A DNA stretch of 64,000 nt from Clostridia bacterium (GCA_017395065.1 JAFPWH010000020.1:1-64000), one strand, 5' to 3'. Shown: positions 1-11,156, counted from the first letter of the stretch. The notes: a model not told the origin generated them from the sequence alone. A program made the numbers and translations.

Positions 1-2088
<2,088 letters not shown>

Positions 2089-2122
2089 TCACGATATCAA
2101 GATAAAGGCGGATGCATCGGCT

Positions 2123-4636
2123 ATGATCTACACAGGAAGGCAGTTAAGGGAGATCAGTTTTCCGCTGGGCGGCATCGGCACAGGCTCGATCGGCCTTGCC
2201 GGAAACGGGAGACTGACGGATTTCGAGATCTTCAACCGCCCGAACAAGGGCTCCGTAAACGGCTTCAGCCACATTGCAGTCAGGGCGGTGACACACGGCA
2301 AGTGCGTGCCCCGCGTGCTCAGCGGCGACTACGAGGGCTGCTTTACGGGCCAGACCGGCTACAATTTCGGCTACGGTGTGCCCTCGACCACGATGGCGGG
2401 CTTTCCGCACTTCAGGGACGTGGAATTCCGGGGCGAATTCCCCTACGCGTTTCTGCGTTTCGGCGAAGGCGATTTTCCGTCAGACGTGCGCCTTAAGGCG
2501 TTCAGCCCCTTTATTCCGCTGAGCGAAGACGATTCCTCCCTGCCCGTGGCGGTCTTCGAGGTGAATATCACGAATACCCTCAGCGAAAGAACGCGCTTCG
2601 CGGCGGCGTTTTCGTTCAAAAACCCCTACGGGAAGGACGGCGTGAACCGCGCGGTATCGACAGCCGAGGCGGGCGGCCCGGGCGTCTGCTTCGAAAGCGC
2701 GCTGCCCAAGGACGACACGGCCTACGGAAACATTTGTCTGGCCTGCGACGATCGGGGCGCGCAGGTGCAGACCGCCTGGTACCGCGGCGGCTGGAACGAT
2801 TCGATCACGACGTTCTGGAACGAGTTTTCGTCCGGCAGGGCCCTGAGCACGCGCTCCTATCCCGACGGGAAGAGCGACCACGCGACGGTCATGAGCGAAT
2901 TCGATCTGGACGCGGGGGAAAGCCGCTCCGTGCGCTTCGTGCTGAGCTGGTATAACCCCAATTGCTACAACTACTGGAGCCCGCTCAAAGACGAAAACGG
3001 CAGGGACGTCACGTGGAAAAACCACTACGCGACGCGCTTTGAAAGCGCCTGCGCCGTTTCGGGCGAGGTGCTGAGGCGCATGGACGAGCTGGACGGGCGC
3101 ACGATGGCGTTTCACGACGCGCTGTTTGCTTCGACCGTGGACCCCTGCGTGCTGGACGCCGCGGCGAGCTCGCTTTCCGTACTGCGCTCCGCCACCGTCA
3201 TGCGGCTCGAGGACGGCTCGTTTTACGGCTTCGAGGGCGTAAGCGAGCACGGCGGTTCGTGCGAGGGCACTTGTCAGCACGTGTGGAACTACGCCTACGC
3301 GCTGCCGTTTCTGTTCCCGAAACTCGAAAGGTCCATGCGCGATCTGGAATACAAATACTCGACCGACGAACACGGGCACATGGAATTCAGGCTCAAACTC
3401 CCCCTCGGGCGCGCGTTCACGCCGTTTCGCGCCTGCGTGGACGGGCAGATGGGCGCAGTGATCAAGACCTACCGGGAGTGGAAGCTCTCCGGCGACACCG
3501 AGTGGCTCAGAAGCGTATTTCCCAAAACGATGAGCGCGCTCGAATACGCCGTAAGCCCGTTCAACCCCGACGGCTGGGACGCGGACGCGGACGGTGTGCT
3601 CGAAGGGCGGCAGCACCACACGCTGGACATGGAGCTGTTCGGCCCGTCCGGCTGGCTTGAGGGCTTCTATCTGCTGGCGCTGGACTGCGGCCGCGCGATG
3701 GCCGAGGCGCTGGGATACGCCGATAAGGCCGCGCTGTACAAGCGCCTTTACGAGAGCGGACGCAGATTCCTGAACGAAGAATTGTTCAACGGCGAATACT
3801 TCTGCCAGAAGATCGATCTTACGGACAAAGCGCTGCTAACGCGCTACGGCGCCGAAAACTACTGGAACGACGAAGCCGGTGAGATCAAATACCAGATCGC
3901 AGGCGGCAGCTCCATCGACCAGATGTGCGCCCAGTGGCACGCGGACATACTGGGTCTAAGCCGCCCCTTCGACAAGGATAAGACCGACACGGCGCTTCGG
4001 AGCATGATGAAATACAACTTCATGCCCTCGGTGCGCTACTTTGCAAACCCCTGGCGGCTGTTCTGCCTGAACGACGAGAGCGGCACGCTGATCTGCGCCT
4101 ATCCCGAAGGCACCGAAAAGCCGAAGATCCCCGTGCCCTACTGCGAAGAGACGATGCACGGCTTCGAATACCAGTTCGCGGGGCTTCTGATCGCCGAGGG
4201 CTTCCTCAAGGACGGGCTCAGGGTCGTAAAGGCCGTGCGCGACCGCTACGACGGCACGCGCCGCAATCCCTACAACGAGATCGAGTGCGGCTCCAACTAC
4301 GCGCGCTCGATGGCGGCGTGGGCGCTTTTGCCCATCCTGAGCGGTTTTAGCTTCGATCTCGTGAACGGCTATATCGGCTTCGATCCCAAAACGGACGGGG
4401 ATTTCCGCTGCGTGTGGAGCCTCGGCACCGCGTGGGGAAGCTACGCAAGAACGCAAAGCAAAAGCGTCATAGAGATCGCGGAGGGCGCGCTTGCGCTTGC
4501 GTGCGTCGGAATCAAAGACGCGCAGAAGGTAAAGAAGCTCCTGCTCGACGGCAGGGAAATTCCGTTTACGGCGCGGGAAAACGCGCTGTGCTTTGAAAGG
4601 CAGGCCGCGCAAAGGCGCATAGAGCTCGTCATGTAA
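2123..4636 (+). CDS. GH116-family glycoside hydrolase (GBA2-like beta-glucosidase / beta-xylosidase)
   Basis: Predicted retaining beta-glycosidase of the non-lysosomal glucosylceramidase family, 837 aa from this start. The N-terminal beta-sandwich opens with FPLGGIGTGSIG (typical of GH116). The catalytic (alpha/alpha)6 region includes GSCEGTCQHVWNYAYALPFLFP and HHTLDMELFGPSG. By position relative to human GBA2 and TxGH116, E381 is the likely nucleophile and D502 the likely acid/base; this was judged by eye, not aligned. There is no signal peptide, so it probably acts on imported oligosaccharides. The start is ATG 2123 after AAAGGCGG, because the upstream in-frame ATG at 2072 sits inside the -10 box. 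The sirtuin gene follows 17 bp later. Confidence 0.88.
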   Translation: MIYTGRQLREISFPLGGIGTGSIGLAGNGRLTDFEIFNRPNKGSVNGFSHIAVRAVTHGKCVPRVLSGDYEGCFTGQTGYNFGYGVPSTTMAGFPHFRDVEFRGEFPYAFLRFGEGDFPSDVRLKAFSPFIPLSEDDSSLPVAVFEVNITNTLSERTRFAAAFSFKNPYGKDGVNRAVSTAEAGGPGVCFESALPKDDTAYGNICLACDDRGAQVQTAWYRGGWNDSITTFWNEFSSGRALSTRSYPDGKSDHATVMSEFDLDAGESRSVRFVLSWYNPNCYNYWSPLKDENGRDVTWKNHYATRFESACAVSGEVLRRMDELDGRTMAFHDALFASTVDPCVLDAAASSLSVLRSATVMRLEDGSFYGFEGVSEHGGSCEGTCQHVWNYAYALPFLFPKLERSMRDLEYKYSTDEHGHMEFRLKLPLGRAFTPFRACVDGQMGAVIKTYREWKLSGDTEWLRSVFPKTMSALEYAVSPFNPDGWDADADGVLEGRQHHTLDMELFGPSGWLEGFYLLALDCGRAMAEALGYADKAALYKRLYESGRRFLNEELFNGEYFCQKIDLTDKALLTRYGAENYWNDEAGEIKYQIAGGSSIDQMCAQWHADILGLSRPFDKDKTDTALRSMMKYNFMPSVRYFANPWRLFCLNDESGTLICAYPEGTEKPKIPVPYCEETMHGFEYQFAGLLIAEGFLKDGLRVVKAVRDRYDGTRRNPYNEIECGSNYARSMAAWALLPILSGFSFDLVNGYIGFDPKTDGDFRCVWSLGTAWGSYARTQSKSVIEIAEGALALACVGIKDAQKVKKLLLDGREIPFTARENALCFERQAAQRRIELVM

Positions 4637-4653
4637 AAAAGGAGCGTGAGACC

Positions 4654-5364
4654 ATGAAAACATTGCAGGAGATCGTCTCGGCGTCCAAGCGCATCGTGTT
4701 CTTCGGCGGCGCGGGCGTGTCCACCGAGAGCGGCATACCGGACTTTCGCAGCGTGGACGGGCTGTACAACCAGACCTACGCCTACCCGCCCGAGACCATC
4801 CTTTCGCGCACGTTCTTCGAACTGCACCCGAAGGAGTTTTTCCGCTTCTACCGCGACAAGATGCTCGCCCTGGACGCAAAGCCCAACAAGGCACATTTAA
4901 AGCTTGCGGAAATGGAGAAAAAGGGCGTGCTGAGCGCCGTCGTGACCCAGAACATCGACGGGCTGCATCAAAAAGCCGGCAGCAGGAACGTGTTCGAGCT
5001 GCACGGCAGCGTCCACCGCAACTACTGCATGGACTGCGGAAAGTTCTACCCACCGGAGTACATCTTAAACAGCAGCGGCATCCCGCGCTGCGAGTGCGGC
5101 GGGGTCATAAAGCCGGACGTGGTGCTCTACGAGGAAGGGCTGGACAACGCGACCGTGAACGGCGCGCTGCGCGAGATCTCCTCCGCGGACACGATGATCG
5201 TGGCGGGCACTTCGCTGAGCGTGTACCCCGCGGCGGGCTTTTTAGACTATTTCCGGGGAAAAGAGCTGGTTCTGATCAACCGCGACCCCACCCCCGCCGA
5301 CCATAAGGCCACGCTCGTCATTCACGACAAGGTGGGCAAGGTCTTGAGCGAACTGAACGTGTAG
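4654..5364 (+). CDS. cobB: Sir2-family NAD-dependent protein deacylase (sirtuin)
   Basis: Removes acyl groups from lysines using NAD+, yielding nicotinamide and O-acetyl-ADP-ribose; cytoplasmic. 236 aa, normal for bacterial class U/III sirtuins. Visible motifs: NAD-binding GGAGVSTESGIPDFR (about residues 19-33), the TQNIDGLHQKAG segment with the catalytic region HGS, a four-cysteine zinc site (CMDC and CEC, the last with one residue between the cysteines) and the GTSLSVYPA ribose-binding stretch. AAGGAG lies ahead of the ATG. It is co-directional with and close to the GH116 gene, so probably co-transcribed. The stop faces the trmD stop 10 bp away, with no room for a terminator. Confidence 0.93.
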   Translation: MKTLQEIVSASKRIVFFGGAGVSTESGIPDFRSVDGLYNQTYAYPPETILSRTFFELHPKEFFRFYRDKMLALDAKPNKAHLKLAEMEKKGVLSAVVTQNIDGLHQKAGSRNVFELHGSVHRNYCMDCGKFYPPEYILNSSGIPRCECGGVIKPDVVLYEEGLDNATVNGALREISSADTMIVAGTSLSVYPAAGFLDYFRGKELVLINRDPTPADHKATLVIHDKVGKVLSELNV

Positions 5365-5374
5365 GCTTGTAGGC

Positions 5375-6709
5375 TCAGAAAGCGTATTCGCAAAGGATCC
5401 TTTTCGCCGTTTCGACAGCGCTTTCCGCGGTCGGGACGGCGCCTGTTTCAATGAAATCCAGCGCAGCGCTATAAAAGCCGCGCGTTTCGTTTGAGGGTGC
5501 AAAGGAAAGCGACGTGCCGTCCCTGAAGAGCGCCTCGATTCGGGGCGATATACCGTCCTTGAACATCGCGCGGGCGCTCTTTGGGTAGCAAACCGCCTTT
5601 TCGGTGATCTTTCTGACCGGCAGGATGCGCGAAGCGAGATACGAAAAACACTCCCTGCCCATGCCGGAAAACAGCACGAGCCTTATGCCGTCGTCGCCGA
5701 TCAATTCCATGAAGCGCGGGTCGAACGCGCAGGGCGTACAGCCCCAGATCAGCGCGCCCGCGTCCCGCGCGGCCGCCTCTTCGTTTTCCGTGGGGACGCG
5801 CGGCAAAACGACGCGCTTTGCGCCCTCTTTCAGCGCCTGACCGATTTCGATATCCCCGTCCAGAAACAGTACGTTTTCGCTGCCGTCAAAGCGCACGAGG
5901 CCGCGGCTTATCTCGTACAGCGCGGCCTCGGCGCGGCTTTGCCTGTCCGCGTCGCGCGAAAGCACGCGCAGGGAAACCGATTTTCCCCGTTTTATGCTTC
6001 GCAGATACGCGCGGTCTTTTCCGTCGAGAGCAGCCGAAAGCAGCATTTCCGGCCGCCTTTCGAGGGTGAGCCTGAGCGCCTCCCTCCTTCGCCAAAGGTC
6101 GATTTCGGCCTGATCGCCGCCGAGCAGGACCTCGGGCACGCGCAGGCCCTCGAACTCCCTCGGGCGGGTGTACTGCGGGTATTCCAGCAGGCCGCAGGAA
6201 AAGCTCTCGTCGACGCTGCTCTCGTCCGAGCCCAGCACGCCGCTTTGCAAGCGCGACACCGCGTCCATGACGATCAGCGCGCCCAGCTCGCCGCCGGTCA
6301 GCACGTAGTCGCCCACGGAAATCTCTTCGTCGATGTATCTGTCGATGACCCGCTGGTCCAGCCCCTCGTAGTGGCCGGAGAACAGTATGAGCTCCTTTTC
6401 GCGGGCGAGCCGCTCCGCCGTCTTCTGGTCGAATCTTTTGCCCTTGGGCGAAAGATAGATGCGCTTTCCGCTAAAGTTTTCGCCCATCGCGAAGCGGATC
6501 GCGTCCGCGGCGGGCTGCGCCGTCATCAGCATGCCCGCGCCGCCGCCGTAGGGCGCGTCGTCGGTGTTTTTGTGCTTGCACTGAGAAAAAGGGCGGATGT
6601 CGATCACTTCCGCCCTTATCGCGCCGGATTTTATGGCCCTGCCCAGTATGCTCTCCCCGAGCACCGCGCTCATCATGTCCGGAAAGATCGTAAGCAGCTT
6701 AAAGGTCAT
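5375..6709 (-). CDS. trmD: tRNA (guanine37-N1)-methyltransferase TrmD with about 200-residue C-terminal extension
   Basis: Residues 1-240 are a complete TrmD: the SPOUT knot shows FSGHYEGLDQRVIDRYIDEEISVGDYVLTGGE split across about 110-141, then DESFSCGLLEYPQYTRP near 168. It makes m1G37 in tRNAs reading CNN/CGG codons and prevents frameshifting. TrmD normally ends near residue 245; here the frame continues without interruption to residue 444. I do not firmly recognise the extension. Its last 70 residues (EALFRDGTSLSF ... RGFYSAALDFIETG) recall the tail of Gfo/Idh/MocA oxidoreductases, but a Rossmann GxGxxG is not evident. It overlaps rimM by 11 bp (standard rimM-trmD coupling). No internal RBS was noticed that would separate the two parts. 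Confidence 0.92.
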   Translation of the reverse strand: MTFKLLTIFPDMMSAVLGESILGRAIKSGAIRAEVIDIRPFSQCKHKNTDDAPYGGGAGMLMTAQPAADAIRFAMGENFSGKRIYLSPKGKRFDQKTAERLAREKELILFSGHYEGLDQRVIDRYIDEEISVGDYVLTGGELGALIVMDAVSRLQSGVLGSDESSVDESFSCGLLEYPQYTRPREFEGLRVPEVLLGGDQAEIDLWRRREALRLTLERRPEMLLSAALDGKDRAYLRSIKRGKSVSLRVLSRDADRQSRAEAALYEISRGLVRFDGSENVLFLDGDIEIGQALKEGAKRVVLPRVPTENEEAAARDAGALIWGCTPCAFDPRFMELIGDDGIRLVLFSGMGRECFSYLASRILPVRKITEKAVCYPKSARAMFKDGISPRIEALFRDGTSLSFAPSNETRGFYSAALDFIETGAVPTAESAVETAKRILCEYAF

Positions 6710-7229
6710 TTTCCACCGCCACTTCCTTTAGTCTCTCCTCGGACAAGAGCATCTGCCCGCCCTCGACATCGGTCTTCAGAACGACGCTTTTCAGCGCGGG
6801 CACGAGCCACTCCTTGCGGGCGGCCCTGTCCACAAAAACGTAGACGTCGTTTCCGCCCGGCTGCATGACCTCGGTGATTTTGCCGAGGGTCCTTCCCGCG
6901 TCGGTCACGCCCGAAAGGCCGATCAGGTCGACGATGAAGTTTTCGTCCTCGTCCAGTTTTGCGGCGTGCGCGCGGTCCACGTACAGAAGCTGCCCGCGAA
7001 GCGTCTCCGCGGCGTTGCGGTCGTTTACATTTTCCAGGCGCAGGTACACCGCCGCGCCGTCGAAGCGCACGAAGCGGCAGCCCACCGGGCGGTAGGCGTC
7101 CTTCTCCTTTAAGTACAGCTTTTCGCAGTCCTCAAAGCGCATCGGGTCGTTCGTGATCGGCCTTACCTTGACCTCGCCCTGAATGCCCTGCGGCTTCAAT
7201 ATTTCCCCTACGATCAGATATTCGTCCAT
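6699..7229 (-). CDS. rimM: Ribosome maturation factor RimM
   Basis: Assists 30S head assembly through ribosomal protein S19. 176 aa, normal length. The N-terminal RimM beta-barrel begins VGEILKPQGIQGEVKVRPIT; the C-terminal PRC-barrel contains LIGLSGVTDAGRTLGKI and the ending AVENDL. The ATG lies 4 bp after the EEP hydrolase stop and the 3' end overlaps trmD by 11 bp, so translation is coupled. Unlike most Firmicutes, no rpsP-ylqC pair lies directly upstream; the preceding genes are an EEP-fold hydrolase and a ROK kinase. Confidence 0.95.
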   Translation of the reverse strand: MDEYLIVGEILKPQGIQGEVKVRPITNDPMRFEDCEKLYLKEKDAYRPVGCRFVRFDGAAVYLRLENVNDRNAAETLRGQLLYVDRAHAAKLDEDENFIVDLIGLSGVTDAGRTLGKITEVMQPGGNDVYVFVDRAARKEWLVPALKSVVLKTDVEGGQMLLSEERLKEVAVENDL

Positions 7230-7233
7230 TTTT

Positions 7234-8004
7234 TCAGATTTCCGTGCGTTCTATTTCCACTTCGATGGGATAATGGTCAGATAAATACACGCCATTGAGG
7301 CAGTCGTCCCACTTTACCGCCGGCTTGTCGGCTTTGAAATGCTTTACGTAAATGTAATCGATCTGCGGGTCGTTTCCCCTTCCCCAGTTGTGCCAGGTCG
7401 TGCCGATGCCCTTCGTAAGCTCGGTCAGGCCGAAGGGATGCTCTGCGATGTAGCTGTTTTCCTCGGAATCCGGGTAGGCGTTGAAGTCGCCGCACAGCAC
7501 CACGGGCAGGGGAAGCTTTGCGTAATCTTCCTCGATCTTTTCCATCAGGCGCTTTGCGCCCTTCACGCGCGCGTACGCCTCCTGGTGGTCAAGATGCGTG
7601 TTGTAGACGTGAAAGTTTTCACCTTTGATCATGTCCCGCATGACCAGGTGGGTGATGATGCGCGGGCAGGAGCTCTGTTTCTCATAGCGCGAGCCGGGCA
7701 CGTCGGGCGTGTCCGAAAGCCAGCTCACGTCCAGCGAGATCGGCTCGTACCGGTCGTTTTTGTAGGCGACGGGGTTGTGCTCGCCCTCGTAATTGTCTCC
7801 CCTGCCGCAGCCGAGCAGCGTATAGCCCAGCAAATTCAAATGCGGACGCATGTACGATTGCATGTCGTGGCGCATCTCCTGAAAGCCGATCAGATCCGGC
7901 TGTTCCTTTTCGATCTTGTCCAGAATAAAGCCGCGGCGGAAGAAAAAGCGGTTCACGCCGTCCACTGCGGCCTCGGTGCGGATGTTGAAGGTGAGAAATT
8001 TCAT
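7234..8004 (-). CDS. Endonuclease/exonuclease/phosphatase (EEP) family hydrolase
   Basis: 256 aa without a signal peptide. It carries the DNase I-like metal-dependent hydrolase motifs in order: FNIRTEAA (N-terminal Asn), IGFQEMR (catalytic Glu), NTHLDHQE, CGDFNAYPDS and SDHYPIEVE (terminal Asp-His). Substrates in this superfamily include nucleic acids, inositol phosphates and phospholipids, and the sequence alone does not decide. GGAGGG lies 8 nt before the ATG. It sits between a ROK sugar kinase and rimM on the same strand, so it is part of the same transcript by spacing. Confidence 0.85.
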   Translation of the reverse strand: MKFLTFNIRTEAAVDGVNRFFFRRGFILDKIEKEQPDLIGFQEMRHDMQSYMRPHLNLLGYTLLGCGRGDNYEGEHNPVAYKNDRYEPISLDVSWLSDTPDVPGSRYEKQSSCPRIITHLVMRDMIKGENFHVYNTHLDHQEAYARVKGAKRLMEKIEEDYAKLPLPVVLCGDFNAYPDSEENSYIAEHPFGLTELTKGIGTTWHNWGRGNDPQIDYIYVKHFKADKPAVKWDDCLNGVYLSDHYPIEVEIERTEI

Positions 8005-8041
8005 GCTGTAAGCCCTCCGTTCGGCAAAGATTACTTGAATT

Positions 8042-8923
8042 TCACGCGTTCAAAAGGTTCCTTTTCGCAAGCGCCGCCGCGCCGACCATGCCCGCGTCGT
8101 TGCGCCCCTTCGCAAGGCGCAGCACCTTTTCGATCGTGCTTCGGTCGAAGTTGTAGCAGGGTTCTATGTGCCTTAGTATCCTTTCGATCAGTATTTCGCC
8201 GCCCGCGCTCACGCCTCCGCCCAGCACGATCGCTTCAGGCCGGAAGATCATGTAGAGCGAGCACACGCCCAGGGCGACCTCGCCGGCGTAGCGGTCGAGC
8301 GCCTCGATCATCGCCTTGTCGCCCTGCTTCGCCCTGTCCAGCACCGTGCGCGCGCGCGTACCGCCCGAATAGCGCACCAGCGTGCCCGCCGAAGCGTACA
8401 TTTCGAAGCAGCCGCTCATGCCGCAGGAGCACTTGAGTCCGCCCGCGTGCGTGATGAAATGGCCCAGCTCCGCCGCGCCGTTGTCGTGGCCGCGCCAGGG
8501 CTTTCCGTCTATGAGCAGCGCGCCGCCGATGCCCGTGCCGAGCGTAAGGTACACGACGTCCTTAAGCCCCCAGCAGCTGCCGCCGGGCAGCGTTTCGGCC
8601 TCGAGCGCGGCCTGCGCGTCGTTGTCGATCCAGACCTTTATGCCCACGGCGTCCTCGAGCGTACGGCCGAAATTCACGCCCGCCCAGCGCAGGTTTCCGC
8701 TGTTGACCCTGCCAGAGGGGCGAAACACCGCGCCGGGCACGCCCGCGCCGAGGATATCTGCCTTACAGGGCGCGTCATCGAGCAATTGCCTGATCTGCTT
8801 TGCGCAGGCGACGGTATCGGCGCGGATCGTGTGGACCAGCTGCGTGTATATGCAGTTCAGCTCTTCGTCGAACAGGCCGAATTTCAGATTCGTGCCGCCG
8901 ATGTCAACGCCGGCTATAACCAT
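8042..8923 (-). CDS. ROK-family sugar kinase (glucokinase-like)
   Basis: ATP-dependent phosphorylation of a hexose or N-acetylhexosamine. 293 aa. N-terminal phosphate loop AGVDIGGTNLKFGLFDE; LGTGIGGALLIDGKPWRGHDNGAAELGH carries the ROK sugar-binding E-x-G-H element; CSCGMSGCFE is the zinc site C-x-C-G-x2-G-C-x-E; the adenosine motif LGGGVSAGG follows. The start at 8923 (MVIAGVDIGG) fits the family. An in-frame TTG at 8983 would put 20 non-conserved residues over a terminator-like hairpin. Length and zinc motif fit a glucose or ManNAc kinase; the substrate is unproven. Confidence 0.9.
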   Translation of the reverse strand: MVIAGVDIGGTNLKFGLFDEELNCIYTQLVHTIRADTVACAKQIRQLLDDAPCKADILGAGVPGAVFRPSGRVNSGNLRWAGVNFGRTLEDAVGIKVWIDNDAQAALEAETLPGGSCWGLKDVVYLTLGTGIGGALLIDGKPWRGHDNGAAELGHFITHAGGLKCSCGMSGCFEMYASAGTLVRYSGGTRARTVLDRAKQGDKAMIEALDRYAGEVALGVCSLYMIFRPEAIVLGGGVSAGGEILIERILRHIEPCYNFDRSTIEKVLRLAKGRNDAGMVGAAALAKRNLLNA

Positions 8924-8981
8924 TTCGCGTATCCCGTGTCCTTTTTGAGTGTATTTGCTTTGATAGACCTTTTCGCGTTGC

Positions 8982-9002
8982 AAAACGGCCGCACGCGCGG
9001 CC
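8982..9002 (-). terminator. Possible terminator after the 9011-9700 gene
   Basis: On the minus strand a 6-bp GC stem (GGCCGC/GCGGCC, 9002-8987) with a 4-nt loop, followed by GTTTTG. The U-tract is short, so the termination strength is uncertain. Confidence 0.45.
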
Positions 9003-9010
9003 GAATGAAT

Positions 9011-9700
9011 TCATGCTTTGTAGTGGCCCTCGCGGGGCTTTTCCGTGGGCAGCGGCTTTTGTTCGGGTCCCGGCTGCTCGTCGCCGCCGTCGGGCTCGAG
9101 GCCGTCCCAGATGCCGTCGGGGAGGTCATCGTCTCCGCCTTCGTTTCCGCTGTCGTTTCCGTCTTCGCTGCCGTCTTTGTTTCCGTCTTCGCCGCTTGCG
9201 TCCGCACTGTCGAAGTCCAGGCGCACGAAGCCCAGCACGATGCTGTTTTTGTCTCCGTCCGAGGAGTTCACGCCGGTAAAATACCAGCCGTTGGAGGAGG
9301 TCGCGTATTCGTTGCCCTCTTCGTTCAGACGGCTCAGAAAGCTGCTTAAGATCACCAGCGCGCCTTCGAAGCCCAGCTTTTCGTCGCAGGCGGCCAGCGC
9401 GCACGTGGCGACGGTAAGCAGGCTTTCGTTCTCCGCCTTGCTGTGCAGCGCGCACAGGTAGGGCTCTCCGCTGTCTTTCAGGTACAGTACGAGCAGCGTG
9501 TCCTCGTCCGGCATCGCGTCCCAGCAGCCCTCGTCCGCGTCGTATTCGAATTCGCCTGCAGGGATGGGCTTTATGCCGTGCAGGGAAGCCAGCTCGTTAT
9601 AGACGTTCAGCCACGCTTCGACCGCGCCGTCATCGCCCAACGCGCCCATTCCCGAAAGCAAAAGGCACGCGGCCAGTACAAAAGAAAGCGTTTTCTTCAT
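9011..9700 (-). CDS. Secreted protein of unknown function with acidic Gly/Asp-rich tail
   Basis: 229 aa. A classical signal peptide (MKKTLSFVLAACLLLSGMGALG) is followed by a compact domain of about 130 residues (WLNVYNELASLHGIKPIPAG ... YFTGVNSSDGDKNSIVLGF). The C-terminus is a low-complexity tail of about 60 residues rich in D, E, G, S and P, ending TEKPREGHYKA. No family is recognised. It lies downstream of, and on the same strand as, the anchored protein at 9803-10822, whose tail is also low-complexity, suggesting related envelope or extracellular roles. Confidence 0.7.
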   Translation of the reverse strand: MKKTLSFVLAACLLLSGMGALGDDGAVEAWLNVYNELASLHGIKPIPAGEFEYDADEGCWDAMPDEDTLLVLYLKDSGEPYLCALHSKAENESLLTVATCALAACDEKLGFEGALVILSSFLSRLNEEGNEYATSSNGWYFTGVNSSDGDKNSIVLGFVRLDFDSADASGEDGNKDGSEDGNDSGNEGGDDDLPDGIWDGLEPDGGDEQPGPEQKPLPTEKPREGHYKA

Positions 9701-9802
9701 GTCGTTTTCCTTCCGTCAAAGTCCGCCGGGGCGCCTGTTCGTCAGACGCCCGCGCTTTTCAGCGCGAGCGCCCGCAAGACAACCGCCGCTTTTATACCGG
9801 AC

Positions 9803-10822
9803 TCAGTTGTTCTCTATCCCGCCCACGGCGGTCACGATGCCGTCCTTGACGGTGAAGTTGTACGTGTCGCCGAAGGTATAGCCGTGGTGGAAATGATTGG
9901 TTTTGCTGTTGTGCGTGATCGTGAAGTGGTGGCAGGAGCCAATGGAATACGTGCCGTCGGGATAGCCGCTGACGTCGATGATGCAGGTGAAATCGGCCAT
10001 GTCCATGTTCTTGCCGCCAGTGGTGGTGTGCGTCATGCCGGTCGCGCCCGCGGCGGTCGTCACCGCGTAGTAGCTGACCTGCTTTTTCTCGTTGGTCACG
10101 TAGAGGTAGGTCGTGTTGTGCTTGCCGTCCCAGCCTCTGTTGGCGGTGTTGTAGGTGGCGTAGGACCAGCCGGTTATGCTGATGACGCTTCCGCTGTTCA
10201 CGCTGGGCAGCACGACGAAATCGGTGATGCCGTTGTTGATGCGGGTCTGCTTGTCGGTCAGCCATTTTGCGCCCGTCACGTCCTTTTTGGTGACGCGGGA
10301 AGCGTACATTTCCTGCGGCACGGCCGTCGCCGCGGGCGAGGGCGTAGGCGTGGGCACGGCGGTGGGCGTGGGCGTCACGGCGATTTCGAAGTCGTCGCCG
10401 CCGTCCGTCCCTTCGCTGCCTTCCGTTCCTTCGATGCCCTCGGTGCCTTCGGTGCCTTCCGTGCTTTCTCCGCCGTCGTTCGAAAGGATGTCGCCGAAGG
10501 TGTCGCCTTCGTTTTCGCCGTTCTCTGTCCCGTTATCGTCCGCCTGCGCGCCGGTGTTTTGGGTTTCGTCGCTGCCGGCCTGGTCCAGGGGCGTCGTGTC
10601 TCCCTCGACCGTCTCCGCGCCGCTGTTTACCGCCGTCTGCACGCCGCTTGTCACGTCGTCGGCGGGATTATCGGATTTCTTGAGCCAGAATTCGTTTATC
10701 ATAATGACCAACGCGGCGATGATGATTGCGCCGATCAAAAAGCGCACCAGCGCCCTGCCCATGTTGTTTTTTCTGACGGAGAACGCCTTTTTTTTGCCAT
10801 TTCCGTTTAAGGACGCGCTCAT
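9803..10822 (-). CDS. Membrane-anchored extracellular protein of unknown function
   Basis: 339 aa from ATG 10822, chosen because AGGAGG lies 9 nt upstream; an earlier in-frame start has no RBS. After a basic N-terminus (NGNGKKKAFSVRKNN) comes one transmembrane helix, FLIGAIIIAALVIMINEFWL. Then follow about 120 residues of disordered acidic sequence with Glu-Gly-Thr repeats and a Thr-Pro stalk (TPTPTAVPTPTPSP), and a C-terminal domain of about 160 residues (ISGW-like aromatic/Gly/His-rich, ending HHGYTFGDTYNFTVKDGIVTA split over the last 30 residues). The last part looks like a small beta-rich extracellular domain. The gene has its own consensus promoter. Confidence 0.72.
   Translation of the reverse strand: MSASLNGNGKKKAFSVRKNNMGRALVRFLIGAIIIAALVIMINEFWLKKSDNPADDVTSGVQTAVNSGAETVEGDTTPLDQAGSDETQNTGAQADDNGTENGENEGDTFGDILSNDGGESTEGTEGTEGIEGTEGSEGTDGGDDFEIAVTPTPTAVPTPTPSPAATAVPQEMYASRVTKKDVTGAKWLTDKQTRINNGITDFVVLPSVNSGSVISITGWSYATYNTANRGWDGKHNTTYLYVTNEKKQVSYYAVTTAAGATGMTHTTTGGKNMDMADFTCIIDVSGYPDGTYSIGSCHHFTITHNSKTNHFHHGYTFGDTYNFTVKDGIVTAVGGIENN
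10405..10468 (-). repeat. Short tandem repeat encoding Glu-Gly-Thr/Ser/Ile units
   Basis: About six 9-bp units of the type EGT/EGI/EGS inside the linker of the 9803-10822 protein. Units differ at single positions, as expected for slippage-prone coding repeats. Confidence 0.7.
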
Positions 10823-10853
10823 ACAAAAATACCTCCTGAGTATTCCTGTCAAT

Positions 10854-10882
10854 ATTGTACATTATTTGAGATAAATTGTCAA
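10854..10882 (-). promoter_or_regulatory. Sigma-A promoter of the 10822 gene
   Basis: Perfect TTGACA (10882-10877), 17-bp spacer, TACAAT (10859-10854), about 30 bp upstream of the start codon. The 157 bp from here to the next, divergent promoter are AT-rich and hold no gene. Confidence 0.88.
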
Positions 10883-11039
10883 CCATTTAAAAATTCTTTT
10901 GTAATATTTACAAGGCCGTTCCGCCTTCGTCGAAAGGGAAAGGACGGGCAGCCGCACCGCCTCCGCCCACAAATCATTTTCCATTAGCATATTTCATTTT
11001 TGCCACGGACTCAAATATTAGAAAATTTGATTTTTGCAA

Positions 11040-11068
11040 TTGACTTAAAGCCCGTTCAAATATATAAT
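11040..11068 (+). promoter_or_regulatory. Sigma-A promoter of the AAA+ gene
   Basis: TTGACT (11040-11045), 17-bp spacer, perfect TATAAT (11063-11068). Transcription would start near 11075, leaving a leader of about 80 nt. Confidence 0.88.
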
Positions 11069-11156
11069 ATTATGTTGGGGAATGTGCCATAAATCAAACG
11101 CAAACAAATACGGCGCCCCCGCGAAAATTTATTTTTTGTGTTTTGAGGAGGAAAGT

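Noticed and set aside
11034-11045. Second Crp/Fnr site (TTGCAATTGAC) ahead of the AAA+ gene
   Set aside because: Only one half matches the palindrome at 26670; the other half is the -35 box.
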